Positions 25,756 through 36,515 of a stretch of DNA of 64,000 bases are shown in pieces (position 1 is the stretch's first letter; every line of letters begins with the position of its first letter). The notes under the pieces are model-generated. The model worked only from the letters and a program-made list of their open reading frames with translations. It had not been told where the DNA came from and searched no databases. The stretch is from positions 1 through 64,000 of the forward strand of contig NZ_MRAE01000001.1 of assembly GCF_002008345.1 (NCBI RefSeq), written 5' to 3'. A program made the translations under genes and the position numbers. Source of the DNA: Clostridium tepidum. GTDB lineage: Bacteria > Bacillota > Clostridia > Clostridiales > Clostridiaceae.

Positions 25756-28220
25756 GATTGTTTCTAAAGATTGCATTTAACAGTATAAAAAAAAATAAGA
25801 TCAGATATATACTATTAATTTGTACTTTAGTTTTATCTACAATTATTATGCTAGCTACATCTATAATAAAAGATTCTGCAATTAAAATTAGAGAAGATCA
25901 GTTAAGAAAAACAACCTTAAATAGTCAACTGGTGATAACATCAGCACATGAGAAAAATCCTTTTTTTAATCCTAAAGATATTTTAAATTCTATTAAAAAT
26001 ATAGAGGGGATAAGCCATATTGTAACTAGAATAGGAGGGATGGCAAAAGATATTAAAAACTCAAAAGAAGTGAATATTATTGGTGTTGATATTGATAAAC
26101 AAAATTTAGCATTTCCAATAGAGTTTACAGAAGAATATAAGGTTAAAGAAAAAGAAAATCAAATTATAATTAATGAAAAATATGCAAAGGAAAACTCTTT
26201 AAAAATAGGATCTAAGATAAATTTATTAATGGGGAATAATAAAAAAGAATTTACCATAAGTAAAATAGCAAAGAACACAGGAGTATTCGATGCTAGCATG
26301 AATACTGCAATGATTAGTATTGATGATGCTCAATATCTTTTAAATCAAAAGGATAAAGTTTATTTAATTGGAATAACAATAAAAAATTTGGATGATATAA
26401 ACAATATGATTGAAAAAATAAAGCCTAAAATATCATCAAAATTTATAATTCAGCAAAGATATGATATGGATTATTTTAAATCTTATGTTGGAACTATAGA
26501 TATGGCATTAAAAATAATTGGGGTATTGTCCATATTTATAACATTATTTCTAACTTATTCAACATTTTCTCTTGTAATTTATGAAAGGTTACATCAAATT
26601 GGTATATTGAGAAGTCTAGGTATATCAAAAAAAGCTATTAAAGTGAGTGTTGTATTAGAGAATTTACTTATAGTGTTAAGCTCTATAGTTATAGGAAGTA
26701 TACTTACTATTCCTTTCGTAAAACTAATTTTAAACTATATAGTGCGAGATGCATATTTTACTTTAAATTTGAAAAAATTTTTAGCAGTGGATTTTATAAT
26801 TATAGTTTTTAGTATATTAGTAATATTATTGGCTTTGAAAAATATATTAAGTATTTCTGTTATAAATCTTTTAAAAGGCATTGAGAAAAAATATTATAAA
26901 AATAAAATAGGTAAAATATTTAAATATTCTTTTGGAATTTTAGGACTAATATCATCTATAACTATTTTAGTTAGTGAGTACAAAAATGAAAATGGATCAT
27001 TAGTATTAATTATAGGGGCAATTTTATTTATTATTTCTTTTGTTTTTTTAACAAAGATATTTCTTATAGTATTTAATTATATTTTTCAAAAATTATTTTC
27101 TATATTTAATAGATCCGCTAGTATTTTATTTAAAGAGCTTGTAATGCAATTTTCAAATATTGTAGATATAGTAGTAATTACTTCAATAATTATTTGTTCC
27201 ATGTATGTAAGTGTAACGCTTAAAAATATGATAAATAATGGAGTAATGAACGTATATAGCAGTGCGGACTTAATGTTAAGTATTGATGGTTCTATAGAAG
27301 AAGACTTTACAGATAAAATAAAAAATATAAAATATATTAAAAATTTTTTGATGCAATCAAGAACAACGAAAACTATAAAAGATACAAAAGTTGATATTGT
27401 AGGGATAGATGGAGCTAAGTATAAGAAAAACTTTTCAACAGAAATTATTAAAAAGGGGAAAAATGATGCATTTGAAAAGTTAGATAATGGTAAAAATATC
27501 ATTATAACAACAACATTTAGTAAAAATACTGGTATTAAATTAAATGATTTTCTAAAAATTCATGATGTTAATTATAAAGTAATTGGCGTTGTTAGTAGTT
27601 TTGAAAATATGGGAAAAGTATTATTTATATCTAAAGATAATTTTAATAAGGACATAAGTGTAAAGGATAAGGATTTATGCCTTATAAAAGTAAATAATAA
27701 TAAAATAAAATCCATAACAAATGAAATAGAAAAATTATTTAAAGATAAATATGAAAATAAATATTCTATACAAGAATTAACTATTCTTAATAAAGAAAAT
27801 AATAATAATAACAAAAAAATATTTAATATAGTAAATATTTTAATATGTATATCAACAATTATATGTGTAATTAGTATGAGTAATAATGTTACTATAAATA
27901 TTTTATCTAGAAAAAAAGTATACGCTATTAAAGGTGCTTTAGGTATATCTAGAGGTTATTTAAGCAAGTGTATTTTGTTTGAAGCTATAATTTTAGGTGT
28001 CTATAGTGGAATATTTGGATTAAGTTTAGGTGTTATATTAAGTAATTATGTTAATAAAATTTTATCTTATTATATTGGCGATATGGTCTTTATCAATAAT
28101 TGTAATATAATGATTATTTTAGTTTTAACCTCCATAGCTATTAATTTTATTAGTTACATATATTCTGTTAGAAAAATATATAAGATAAATGTAATAGAAG
28201 AAATAAAGTCGGATGAATAA
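25752..28220 (+). CDS. MacB/FtsX-type ABC permease
   Basis: 822 residues. N-terminal helix (about 18-40), extracytoplasmic MacB core domain (about 45-240), three helices of the first FtsX domain (about 250-380), further helices, a second core and a final FtsX domain at about 690-815. Transporters of this class often move antimicrobial peptides or detect them and confer self-resistance. It is coupled to the GNAT by a four-base overlap and followed 14 bases later by its ATPase. Plausible immunity or export partner of the RiPP cluster. Confidence 0.88.
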   Translation: MRLFLKIAFNSIKKNKIRYILLICTLVLSTIIMLATSIIKDSAIKIREDQLRKTTLNSQLVITSAHEKNPFFNPKDILNSIKNIEGISHIVTRIGGMAKDIKNSKEVNIIGVDIDKQNLAFPIEFTEEYKVKEKENQIIINEKYAKENSLKIGSKINLLMGNNKKEFTISKIAKNTGVFDASMNTAMISIDDAQYLLNQKDKVYLIGITIKNLDDINNMIEKIKPKISSKFIIQQRYDMDYFKSYVGTIDMALKIIGVLSIFITLFLTYSTFSLVIYERLHQIGILRSLGISKKAIKVSVVLENLLIVLSSIVIGSILTIPFVKLILNYIVRDAYFTLNLKKFLAVDFIIIVFSILVILLALKNILSISVINLLKGIEKKYYKNKIGKIFKYSFGILGLISSITILVSEYKNENGSLVLIIGAILFIISFVFLTKIFLIVFNYIFQKLFSIFNRSASILFKELVMQFSNIVDIVVITSIIICSMYVSVTLKNMINNGVMNVYSSADLMLSIDGSIEEDFTDKIKNIKYIKNFLMQSRTTKTIKDTKVDIVGIDGAKYKKNFSTEIIKKGKNDAFEKLDNGKNIIITTTFSKNTGIKLNDFLKIHDVNYKVIGVVSSFENMGKVLFISKDNFNKDISVKDKDLCLIKVNNNKIKSITNEIEKLFKDKYENKYSIQELTILNKENNNNNKKIFNIVNILICISTIICVISMSNNVTINILSRKKVYAIKGALGISRGYLSKCILFEAIILGVYSGIFGLSLGVILSNYVNKILSYYIGDMVFINNCNIMIILVLTSIAINFISYIYSVRKIYKINVIEEIKSDE

Positions 28221-28234
28221 TAGGGTGATTGATT

Positions 28235-28915
28235 ATGAATATATTAAAAGCTATCGATATTAAAAAGAAAATTAATATAGGTGATAATTCCTATGATATA
28301 TTAAAAGGTATTAATTTAGAAATTAATGAAGGGGAATTTTTAAGTATAATGGGGCAATCTGGAGCTGGTAAAAGTACATTATTATATATTCTTAGTGCTT
28401 TAGATGCACCAAGTGAAGGTAAGGTATTATTTAATAATAATGATGTTTTTAATATGAAAGATAGTGAGCTTAGCAAATTAAGAAGAGAAAATTTTGGGTT
28501 TATTTTTCAGTTTTACAATCTAATAGAAGGATTAAATATTGAGGATAATATATCAATAGTATTTGAATATGAAGGAGTGCCTAAAAAAAAGTATAAGGAA
28601 AAATTAGAATTTTTGCTTAATAAAGTTGGTTTATATGAAAAAAGAAAATGTTATCCATATCAATTGTCTGGAGGGCAGCAGCAACGGGTATCTATAGCTA
28701 GGGCTTTAATTACAGATCCTAAAATAATATTTGCAGATGAGCCTACTGGAAGTTTAGATTCTAATTCTGGCAACAATATATTAGAAATATTAAAAGCCTT
28801 AAATGTAAATGATAAAAAAACTATAGTTATGGTTACTCATGATAAGTATGCAGCTTCATTTAGTAATAAAATTATAAAAATAAAAGATGGAAATATTGAT
28901 TTAAGTGATAGATAA
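28235..28915 (+). CDS. ABC ATPase of the MacB/LolD type
   Basis: 226 residues. Walker [10 protein letters not shown] near 40, Q-loop FQFYNL, signature [15 protein letters not shown] near 140, Walker [14 protein letters not shown] near 165 and H-loop THD. It is the energising subunit for the permease before it. Start ATG 28235 follows AGGGTGA; an in-frame TTG at 28229 is less likely. It ends the accessory cluster. Confidence 0.92.
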   Translation: MNILKAIDIKKKINIGDNSYDILKGINLEINEGEFLSIMGQSGAGKSTLLYILSALDAPSEGKVLFNNNDVFNMKDSELSKLRRENFGFIFQFYNLIEGLNIEDNISIVFEYEGVPKKKYKEKLEFLLNKVGLYEKRKCYPYQLSGGQQQRVSIARALITDPKIIFADEPTGSLDSNSGNNILEILKALNVNDKKTIVMVTHDKYAASFSNKIIKIKDGNIDLSDR

Positions 28916-29050
28916 GTAGAGTTTTAGAGGGAATTTTTATTCCACGTAAAACTTAAAAAATGATTATATAAGTATGTAACAGCTTTCTATTTGTGTTTTG
29001 GGAAAATTTGAAATATTGAAATAGGGAGTTGTCATATAAAAATTTTATAA
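28916..29050 (+). repeat. Decayed dispersed coding-like element, copy C
   Basis: Starts with GTTTTAGAGGGAATTTTTAT and TCCACGTAAAAC (hairpin potential), as in copy A, and continues with GTAACAGCTTTCTATTTGTG, which reads VTAFYLCF. The remainder aligns loosely to copy E. It has no start or ribosome-binding site. Confidence 0.45.
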
Positions 29051-29768
29051 CTTAAAAAGTATTATATCAATTTTGCTTTAAAAGAGATATGTAGTTACAA
29101 AGACAGTTAACTTTGATAAGAGATTCTAATTTATTTTTTCTTAAAATATAAAGTTCTAAATTTAATAACCCCTCAACAAATAATTTGAACTCTACACACA
29201 TTTTGAAAAAACAACTAAGAATCTCAATCTTAATTAAATGTTTTTTTACATAACATATCTCTTTTTTTTAATGCTATATATATATAGTTTGTGCTGCGCT
29301 TATAGTTTTTGTTTTTTACATAACATATCTTTTTTTAAAATCCTAGAAAATCTATTATAAGATTTTAAAAATTAATATTCTCTAATATGCTGAGAATATA
29401 AGGAGAGGATAATACATAAAAATAAAACTATCAAGAATATAAATAAATTCTTGATGGTTTTATGCATATAAATATTTATACATAAATATAATATAGAGAG
29501 TATTTACCTATATAAAAGATTCAAAGGTGTACAAGTTAATATTTTACAAAGGTAAATTTAATAAATGTAGATAAATCAAAATAAAAAATAATTTTTATGG
29601 TTGCTGCTTAATATATTTATAACATTCATAATTACAAAGAAAAACCAAATTTCTATATATTATAAAAATTAAATATGTAAAAAAAATAAAAAAAAGTTGA
29701 CTCTTAAACATATGTTCGATAAAATGAAAGTGTAATAAAAATTATTATGGAATTAGGGGTTGAAAAAA
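29051..29768. other. Noncoding region with short direct repeats
   Basis: GTTTTTTACATAACATATCT occurs near 29239 and 29312, about 73 bases apart, in a T-rich context. A terminator hairpin lies at 29424-29461. No gene is seen. The last bases carry AGGGGT for the next small gene. Confidence 0.5.
29424..29461. terminator. Hairpin terminator
   Basis: AAAACTATCAAGAAT ... ATTCTTGATGGTTTT with a short loop, flanked by A on the left and T on the right. It may work on either strand. Confidence 0.6.
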
Positions 29769-30032
29769 ATGAATATTTCTGAAATTAAAGATGGTTATAA
29801 TTTATTCGTTAAAATTAATTATAAATCTGGTGAAGATAAGGAATTAGATAAAATAAATACTCATTTAACTAATAATGTATTGGGGGAAAGATATCTAATT
29901 GGTGGGGGAATTTTAAATAAAAAAGGATCAACACTAATTTTAAAAATAAACAGTATAGAAGATATAAGACAAATAAGTAATGAAAGAAATATAAGTTATA
30001 AATTATTAGCAGTACCTAAAGTATTAAACTAA
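29769..30032 (+). CDS. Small hypothetical protein, ferredoxin-like/YCII-type fold
   Basis: 87 residues. The pattern GERYLIGGGILNKKGSTLILKI, then helix DIRQISNERN, is reminiscent of YCII-related dimeric alpha-beta barrels, but the identity is too low to name it. ATG 29769 has AGGGGT nine bases before; an upstream in-frame TTG at 29760 is the alternative. The last codons lie within the first copy of a 43-bp tandem repeat, so the C-terminus may vary between strains. Confidence 0.55.
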   Translation: MNISEIKDGYNLFVKINYKSGEDKELDKINTHLTNNVLGERYLIGGGILNKKGSTLILKINSIEDIRQISNERNISYKLLAVPKVLN

Positions 30033-30137
30033 TATTAATAATAAATACTTGGCAGTACCTAAAGTATTAAACTAATATTAATAATAAATACTTGGCTGTA
30101 CTTAAAATATTAAACTAATATTGATAATAAATTTATA
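30009..30137. repeat. 43-bp tandem repeat, three copies
   Basis: Copies begin at 30009, 30052 and 30095. The first two are identical (GCAGTACCTAAAGTATTAAA and onward) and the third has several changes. The first copy contains the stop codon of the preceding small gene, so the tract has copied the gene's 3' end. Copy number could differ between strains. Confidence 0.85.
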
Positions 30138-30386
30138 GATTTATGCCTATAAAGTTTAAATTTGAAAGTAATTTACTTATGTGATGTGCATAAATTAATA
30201 TTTAATTAATAAAATTAATTAAATATTACATAATTATATTTTTATAATGTATAATAAAATAGAAATATTAAGGTATAATAATATATATGATTTATTGTAC
30301 CTTATTTTTTTCAATCTATTGTCATATAATATTAAAGTGTTATAATTAACCTATATTCATATATGGTTATTTAGGAGGAATTTTAA

Positions 30387-31244
30387 TTGGAAAAAATTGC
30401 ATTGATTACAGATACAACTAGTGATTTGCCAGAAGATATACTAGAAAAATATAATATAAGACAGTTAGCTTTTAGAATAATATATAAAGATAGGGAGCTT
30501 AAAGATAGATTTGATATAACTTCTAAAGAAGTTTACGAAAACTTAGAAGTTGAAGTTCCCACATCCTCACTACCATCTATGGAGGATATGGATAAGCTTT
30601 TTACAGAGTTAGAAGAAGAAGGATATACTCATGTAATAGCTGTAGTTTTATCCAGCGGATTATCAGGAATATATAATGGAATGAAAATAGTAAGTGAAAA
30701 TCATCCTAAACTTACAACGTATATATGTGATTCTAAATCTATATCCTTCGGTGAAGGTGTATTACTAATGGAATCTGCACGAATGTTAGAACAGGGGAAA
30801 ACTTTTAATCAAATAGTTGAAACAATTCCTAAAATAAGAGATAATATTAAAGCGTTTTTTGTAGTTGGAACTCTTGAATATTTGAAAAAGGGTGGAAGAA
30901 TAGGAAAAGTTGCTGGAACTATAGCAGAGCTTTTAAATATTAAACCTATAATTTCTATAGATAATGAAGATGGAAAATATTATACATATACAAAAGTACG
31001 AGGCAGAAAACAATCTTTATCTAAACTTATAGATATAGCTAAAGAATTTTTAGAAAAAGGTAAATGTAAAATTTATGTTATGCATGGGAATGCAGAAGAA
31101 GAAGCTAAGGCTGTTTTTGAGAAACTTAAAAGCTTACCTAATGTTACTTTCTCTATGCTTGGAGGATGTATAAGCCCAGTTTCTGGTGTTCATAGTGGAC
31201 CAGGATTAGTAGGGGTTGCATGCGTTAGAGATATGGATTATTAG
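30387..31244 (+). CDS. DegV family fatty-acid-binding protein
   Basis: 285 residues with the DegV hallmark ITDTTSDLPEDILEKYNI at the start, a middle SSGLSGIYNG and the conserved CISPVSGVHSGPGLVGVA near the end. These proteins (FakB-like) bind a fatty acid and present it to a kinase for phosphorylation. No FakA gene is visible nearby, so the pathway link is by family only. TTG start 30387 follows AGGAGG. Confidence 0.92.
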   Translation: MEKIALITDTTSDLPEDILEKYNIRQLAFRIIYKDRELKDRFDITSKEVYENLEVEVPTSSLPSMEDMDKLFTELEEEGYTHVIAVVLSSGLSGIYNGMKIVSENHPKLTTYICDSKSISFGEGVLLMESARMLEQGKTFNQIVETIPKIRDNIKAFFVVGTLEYLKKGGRIGKVAGTIAELLNIKPIISIDNEDGKYYTYTKVRGRKQSLSKLIDIAKEFLEKGKCKIYVMHGNAEEEAKAVFEKLKSLPNVTFSMLGGCISPVSGVHSGPGLVGVACVRDMDY

Positions 31245-31327
31245 AAATTTTAAATGATTAATTTTACAAATAAAAATATTTATAATTTATCCAAATAAAC
31301 ATAATATAAACTAAAATAAATAAAAAT

Positions 31328-31378
31328 ACCTTAATATTAAAGTAATTTTTTAAAAGTACTTTATGTTAAGGTTTTTTT
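31328..31378 (+). terminator. Terminator after degV
   Basis: ACCTTAATATTAAAGTA ... TACTTTATGTTAAGGT hairpin followed by seven T. Confidence 0.85.
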
Positions 31379-31627
31379 GTGTTATAGTATAGCAGTTGGT
31401 TGAAAATATGAATTGAATTTCAATAAAAATTTGCTTTTATATAGTTGTTAAAATTTCGTATTTTGAAGTTTTTTAGTCATATTTAATTTAATTTAATTTA
31501 ATGTTAGCAATAATTTTTTATTTCAAATATTATTAACAATTAATCATTTTCTATATATAATATCTTATGATTGATGCTTAGCAATTATATTTTATATTAA
31601 AAATAAAGAAATAGGGGGGCTGGTTAA
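31379..31627. other. Intergenic region before the UPF0316 gene
   Basis: Noncoding and very AT-rich, with a short ATTTA run (31480-31500). The ribosome-binding site AGGGGGG lies near 31612-31618. Confidence 0.4.
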
Positions 31628-32140
31628 ATGTTATTATATTATTTATTTATATTTTTGGCTAAAATTATAGAAGTTGCTTTAATGACTGTTAGAACTGTTT
31701 TAATTACTCGTGGTGAAAAATTATATGGGTCAATTATAGGGTTTATAGAAGTAACTATATGGCTCTATGTAACTAGTTCTGTTTTAAGTGGAATTAAAGA
31801 GGACCCTATAAGAATGGTGGTTTATGCATTAGGTTTTACTTGTGGTAATTATGTAGGGTGTGTTATAGAAGAAAAATTAGCTATAGGTTTATTAACTATA
31901 AATGTTATAGCTTCAGAAGCAGATGGGAAAAAATTAGCAGAAATATTGAGAGATAAAAATGTAGGGGTAACTATGGTAGATGCAGAAGGAAAAGTAGAAC
32001 AAAAAAAAATGCTGATAATACATGCTAAGAGAAAACGAAGAGAGGAAATCATAAGAACCATAGAAAGCAGCGATATAAATGCAATGATATCTATAAATGA
32101 TATAAAAACTGTTTATGGTGGTTATGGTATAAGAAAATAA
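31628..32140 (+). CDS. UPF0316/DUF2179 membrane protein
   Basis: 170 residues. Two or three membrane helices lie in the first 80 residues (EVALMTVRTVLITRGEKLYG, then IGFIEVTIWLYVTSSVL), followed by a DUF2179-type cytosolic domain (EADGKKLAEILRDKNVGVTMVDAEG ... KRKRREEIIRTIESSDINAMIS). The family is conserved in Firmicutes without a defined reaction. It is a single gene. AGGGGGG precedes ATG 31628. Confidence 0.88.
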   Translation: MLLYYLFIFLAKIIEVALMTVRTVLITRGEKLYGSIIGFIEVTIWLYVTSSVLSGIKEDPIRMVVYALGFTCGNYVGCVIEEKLAIGLLTINVIASEADGKKLAEILRDKNVGVTMVDAEGKVEQKKMLIIHAKRKRREEIIRTIESSDINAMISINDIKTVYGGYGIRK

Positions 32141-32202
32141 ATACACTATTTAGGAAAATAGAGAAACAAATTTTAAATAACATTAAAAAAGTATGTTTCA
32201 AA

Positions 32203-32340
32203 ATAGCTTTAATTTTAAGACTGTAAATATAAATAATACATTCATAAAACATTTTATTTTGCTAAGAAGTTATAAAGCTTATTTATATGGTTATTATGTA
32301 TTTTATATTTACTACATTAAAATTAAAGCTATCTGTATTT
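32203..32340. repeat. Palindromic intergenic element, copy 2 (reverse orientation)
   Basis: Arms ATAGCTTTAATTTTA (near 32204) and TAAAATTAAAGCTAT (ending near 32332). The interior has ATTTTGCTAAGAAGTT, which is the reverse complement of the core of copies 1 and 4. It therefore lies in the opposite orientation. No gene. Confidence 0.6.
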
Positions 32341-32903
32341 TTAGGTGATTTTAATTTAATTTGATGCCCATTTGTTTTAATAGTGAAACTTTTTAATGAA
32401 AATACTAGTAGATAACCATAAGATGATGATTTTTTCTGAAGGATAAGGATTTTTAAGGAGAAAATTCCTAAAAATTATGTTAATAAGCTTTAGTGTAAAT
32501 AAAAACTTATTTTGAATCCATAAACTTTGATTATGGTTATAAGTTATATTTAAAAATACATATAATAGTTAAGAAAAATATTAAAAAAATTTTAATATTT
32601 TATTTAAATCATATACATAGGCAGATTTTATACTAATATAAGTAGGTTAAAATATATACACTTTAATAAGTTAATTTGATGTTTATTATTATTTTTGGAG
32701 GAAGTAAGCAAATATGAAAATATTTAATTCATATTTAAAATTTTTCTATTTGGATTGAGCAAATAAGTATGATAATATTTAATTTGTGTTTATGATTTTT
32801 ATGGACTGGAGGTTAAGATAGAAATAAAAAACTATCCAAATTAATATGTATTAATAATATAAATATAATTTAATAAATACAGTATAATTAGTGAGGGATG
32901 GAA
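32341..32903. other. Noncoding region before the LTA synthase gene
   Basis: No gene seen. It contains a small inverted pair (AAGGATTTTTAAGGAGAAAATTCC region near 32450-32476) and a weak direct repeat (AGCAAATA.G.AATATTTAATT near 32708 and 32758). Confidence 0.4.
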
Positions 32904-34793
32904 ATGAGTTACATTTTAAAGGTAAAGAATATAATTCAGAAAATAGCTATCAGAAATCTGGATATAATGCTTTTTCTAGTTTTAGTAAGCTTAAAAGTTA
33001 TGTTTTATGGAAAAGAAATATCTCCAGAGTTTTTTAGCTATAAATATATATTCTTGCCAGTTATAGCATCTGTAGGAGTATTATTAGCTATAGGATATTT
33101 TTTACCAAAACGAAAGAGGAGTAAGTTTTTATATGTAATAAATATAATAATTAGTTTTATAATTTTAGCAGATTTATTATATTACAGATATTATAAGGAT
33201 ATTATATCTATAGGGGCAATAAGAAATGCTTTTCTATTAGGAGGGGTTGCCTCTAGTATTACAAGTTTATTTAAACTTAAGGACTTTTTATACTTTTTAG
33301 ATATACTTGTAATTTTCCCATTTTTAAAAGTGTATAGAAATATACCTTATAAAGAAAATAAAGCAATTATAAGAATTGGAATAGGATCTTTAATATTAGC
33401 AGGGGCTATTTTATTAAATGGTATAAATATATATAGATTATCAGTAGATCAACCAGGTTTACTTAAAACTATGAGTAATAGGATATATATAACCAAGGTT
33501 TTAGGAAATGTGAACTTTCATGTTATAGATGCTTATCAATTTACAAAAAATAAGATAAATAATAGCAAAAAACTTCCTGAAGAGAAAGAAAAAGAAGTAG
33601 TAGGTAATTTCCAAGGAAAATCTCAAGTAGAGGGAAGTAAATTAAAAGGGGTAGCAAAAGGTAAAAATTTAATAGTCATACAAGTAGAAGCTCTTCAACA
33701 ATTTGTTATAAATGCTAAAGTAGAAGGTCAAGAGATAACACCTAATTTAAATAAATGGATAAATAGAAGTATGTACTTTGATAATTATTTTTATCAAGTA
33801 GCTGCAGGAAATACATCTGATGCAGAATTTTTATCTAATAATTCATTGTATCCAGCGGCTTCAGGAGCAGCTTATTATATGTATAGCGGTAATCAATTTA
33901 AATCATTACCAAGTGCTCTACAAGATAAGGGATACTATACAGCAGCTATGCATGGTTATAAAGATGGATTTTGGAATAGAAATGTAATGTATAAAGCTCA
34001 AAAATTCCAAGATTTTTATGGGGAAAGCACTTACAATATAGATGAACAGGTAGGATTAGGTCTAAGTGATAAGTCTTTCTTTAATCAATCTTTGGAAAAA
34101 ATGAAGACTTTTAAACAACCTTTTTATAGTTTTTTAGTAACTTTAAGCAGCCATTTCCCTTATGATGATGTAAAAGGATATGGAGAATTTAATGTAGGAA
34201 AATATGAGGGATCTTTCTTAGGAAATTATTTAACAGGTATACATTATACTGATGCTCAACTAGGAATGTTTTTAGACAACCTTGAAAAAGAAGGATACTT
34301 AGATAATTCAATTGTAGTTATTTATGGAGATCATAATGCTATATCTAAAAATTATATCCAAGAGCTATATGATTTTGTAGGTGAAAAAGCACCAAATGAT
34401 TTAAAATGGTATGAACTCCAAAAGGTACCTATGCTTATACACTTCCCAAAGGATGAATATAAAGGTGTAAATCATACTTATGGTGGTCAAATAGATTTAT
34501 ATCCTACAATAGCAAACTTATATAATTTACCTAGGGAATATATGTTAGGTAATGATTTATTGAATGTAAAAGAACCTAAGGTTACTTTTAGAAATGGGTC
34601 TTTCACTGATGGAAATACATTTTATATATCTTGGACGGGAGAATATTATGATATAAAAACCGGAGAAAAGATTGCTGAAACAGAAGAATTAAAGACTAAA
34701 AAGCAAGAAAGCTCAAAGGATTTACAAAGTTCAGACGAACTATTAAATCATAATTTAATAAAAAAATTAGAATCTGAATCAAAAGAGAATTAG
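32904..34793 (+). CDS. LTA synthase family sulfatase-like protein
   Basis: 629-residue membrane enzyme that builds polyglycerolphosphate (lipoteichoic acid) chains or transfers glycerol phosphate. Five N-terminal helices occupy about 15-190. The extracellular sulfatase-like domain (about 250-580) shows the metal-binding Glu in IQVEALQQF, the Thr nucleophile in AAGNTSDAEFLSNN, and the metal site YGDHNAIS. Start ATG 32904 follows GAGGGAT; an in-frame ATG at 32898 overlaps it. It is transcribed toward a terminator pair shared with the sigma-54 activator gene. Paralogues are common, so I do not name it ltaS. Confidence 0.92.
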   Translation: MSYILKVKNIIQKIAIRNLDIMLFLVLVSLKVMFYGKEISPEFFSYKYIFLPVIASVGVLLAIGYFLPKRKRSKFLYVINIIISFIILADLLYYRYYKDIISIGAIRNAFLLGGVASSITSLFKLKDFLYFLDILVIFPFLKVYRNIPYKENKAIIRIGIGSLILAGAILLNGINIYRLSVDQPGLLKTMSNRIYITKVLGNVNFHVIDAYQFTKNKINNSKKLPEEKEKEVVGNFQGKSQVEGSKLKGVAKGKNLIVIQVEALQQFVINAKVEGQEITPNLNKWINRSMYFDNYFYQVAAGNTSDAEFLSNNSLYPAASGAAYYMYSGNQFKSLPSALQDKGYYTAAMHGYKDGFWNRNVMYKAQKFQDFYGESTYNIDEQVGLGLSDKSFFNQSLEKMKTFKQPFYSFLVTLSSHFPYDDVKGYGEFNVGKYEGSFLGNYLTGIHYTDAQLGMFLDNLEKEGYLDNSIVVIYGDHNAISKNYIQELYDFVGEKAPNDLKWYELQKVPMLIHFPKDEYKGVNHTYGGQIDLYPTIANLYNLPREYMLGNDLLNVKEPKVTFRNGSFTDGNTFYISWTGEYYDIKTGEKIAETEELKTKKQESSKDLQSSDELLNHNLIKKLESESKEN

Positions 34794-34822
34794 AAAGTGA
34801 GCAGATTAAATAGCTCACTTTC
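34793..34822 (+). terminator. First hairpin after the LTA synthase gene
   Basis: GAAAGTGAGC ... GCTCACTTTC perfect arms around the stop codon, followed by AAGCC. It has no T-tract, so it may be an mRNA-stability stem. Confidence 0.5.
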
Positions 34823-34840
34823 AAGCCTCAATTTAATAAT

Positions 34841-34900
34841 AAAAGGGTTATGTTAAGAAATTATTATGATAGTAGTATATTTTCTTAACATAACCCTTTT
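34841..34900. terminator. Bidirectional terminator
   Basis: Exact 20-bp arms (AAAAGGGTTATGTTAAGAAA / reverse complement) with a 20-base spacer. It sits between the convergent LTA synthase and sigma-54 activator genes. Confidence 0.85.
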
Positions 34901-34951
34901 GTTGTATAATTATATAACTTAATTTATAACTACAAATAATCTTTTATTGAT

Positions 34952-36364
34952 CTACTGTTGATCCTTTTCTAATATTTCATTTAAATTTATACCATATTTA
35001 TTTATTTTTCTATATATAGTTGCTCTACTTATGCCTAATAGTTCAGAAGCCTGTACTATATTTCCTTTGCAATGGATTAAAGCTTTTTTTATAGCATTAT
35101 GCTCTAAAACATCTAATGGAACTATAGGTTCTTCATTATTAATGCAGCAGTTGTCATGATGGTTTTTCATTAATTTATTATTTAAAAATTTATCTGTAAT
35201 AACATCATCTTCACATATATAGTAACTTCTTTCTACTATATTTCTAAGTTCACGAACATTTCCAGGCCAATTATAAGCTTTAAGTTTATCCATAAATTCA
35301 GGAGCTATTTTTTTAAAATTGCCTGGATTTTTAATATTTAATTTGTCTATAAAATAGTTAGCTAAGGCTTCAACATCTTCTGGTCTATCTTTTAAAGGAA
35401 TAAGATGAACATTTATAACATTTAATCTATAATAAAGATCTCCTCTAAAATTTTTATTAGAAACTTCTTCAGCTAAATTCCTGTTAGTAGCTGCTAATAT
35501 TCTAATATCTACTTTTTTTTCGTGAGTACCGCCTACTCGCATTATTTTTAAATTATCTAAAACTCTAAGTAGTTTGGATTGAATATCTAGCGGTAATTCT
35601 CCAATCTCATCTAAAAATATAGTTCCACCATCAGCAAGTTCAAATTTCCCAGGATATCCACCTTTAGAAGCACCTGTAAAAGCGCCTTTTTCATATCCAA
35701 ATAGTTCACTTTCTACTAATTCTCTAGGAATAGCAGCACAGTTTACGGCAACAAAGGGTCCATGACATCTATTGCTATGATTATGTATAGCTTGAGCAAA
35801 TAATTCTTTGCCAGTACCACTATTACCATCAATTAGGATACTACAATCAGATTCAGAAGCTTTTTTGGCTAATTCTATTATACTTTTCATTTTTTGATTT
35901 TTAGTTATTATATCATCAAAATTGTAAGAAGCTTTATATCCTACTACATTATTAACTAATTTATGTATATGTCTTGTATCTCTTATAGAAATAATAGCTC
36001 CTAAAATATCATCTTGAAGTTTTACAGGCATTATATTTGTAATGCATCTTATAGAATTATTGTTTATAAAAAAAGAGGAATCTATGCTAAATTTGTGAGT
36101 TCCTTTTTGTAGGCAATCTTCTATAAAATTATAATTTTTTACGATATCCTTTATGGAATATTTTTTTAATTTATCTTCTGTAGAATTTAGTATATTTAAT
36201 CCCATAGTATTTATTTTTATTATATTGTAGTTTTTATCAATAAGAATAAGTCCTTCATAGGCTACATTAAAAGCTGTTTGAAGAACAGATACAGATAAAA
36301 ATTTTTCGCCATTTTCATAAGAAAATAGATCTTTAAAACATATATTATTATCGTAATTTACCAA
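34952..36364 (-). CDS. Sigma-54-dependent activator with PAS domain
   Basis: 470 residues. The PAS domain (about 40-130) has the pattern [20 protein letters not shown]. The AAA+ domain (about 155-390) carries Walker A GNSGTGKE, the sigma-54 contact loop GAFTGA and R-fingers. The C-terminal Fis-type HTH is at about 430-460 ([19 protein letters not shown]). It opens promoters held by RpoN. TTG start 36364 follows GAGGTGAT. The neighbouring nupC gene lacks a visible -24/-12 promoter, so the targets are probably elsewhere. Confidence 0.92.
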   Translation of the reverse strand: MVNYDNNICFKDLFSYENGEKFLSVSVLQTAFNVAYEGLILIDKNYNIIKINTMGLNILNSTEDKLKKYSIKDIVKNYNFIEDCLQKGTHKFSIDSSFFINNNSIRCITNIMPVKLQDDILGAIISIRDTRHIHKLVNNVVGYKASYNFDDIITKNQKMKSIIELAKKASESDCSILIDGNSGTGKELFAQAIHNHSNRCHGPFVAVNCAAIPRELVESELFGYEKGAFTGASKGGYPGKFELADGGTIFLDEIGELPLDIQSKLLRVLDNLKIMRVGGTHEKKVDIRILAATNRNLAEEVSNKNFRGDLYYRLNVINVHLIPLKDRPEDVEALANYFIDKLNIKNPGNFKKIAPEFMDKLKAYNWPGNVRELRNIVERSYYICEDDVITDKFLNNKLMKNHHDNCCINNEEPIVPLDVLEHNAIKKALIHCKGNIVQASELLGISRATIYRKINKYGINLNEILEKDQQ

Positions 36365-36515
36365 AAGAATCACCTCAGTATAAATCATTGGTTCTAAAAA
36401 TGTGATTAATTAAGTATAACATAAAATCAAATATATATTAAGAGGCTGGGTATATGTAGAATGAGTAAATGCTTTTTTAATCTTTAATTTGAAAAAATAT
36501 TTATTTTATTGTTAC

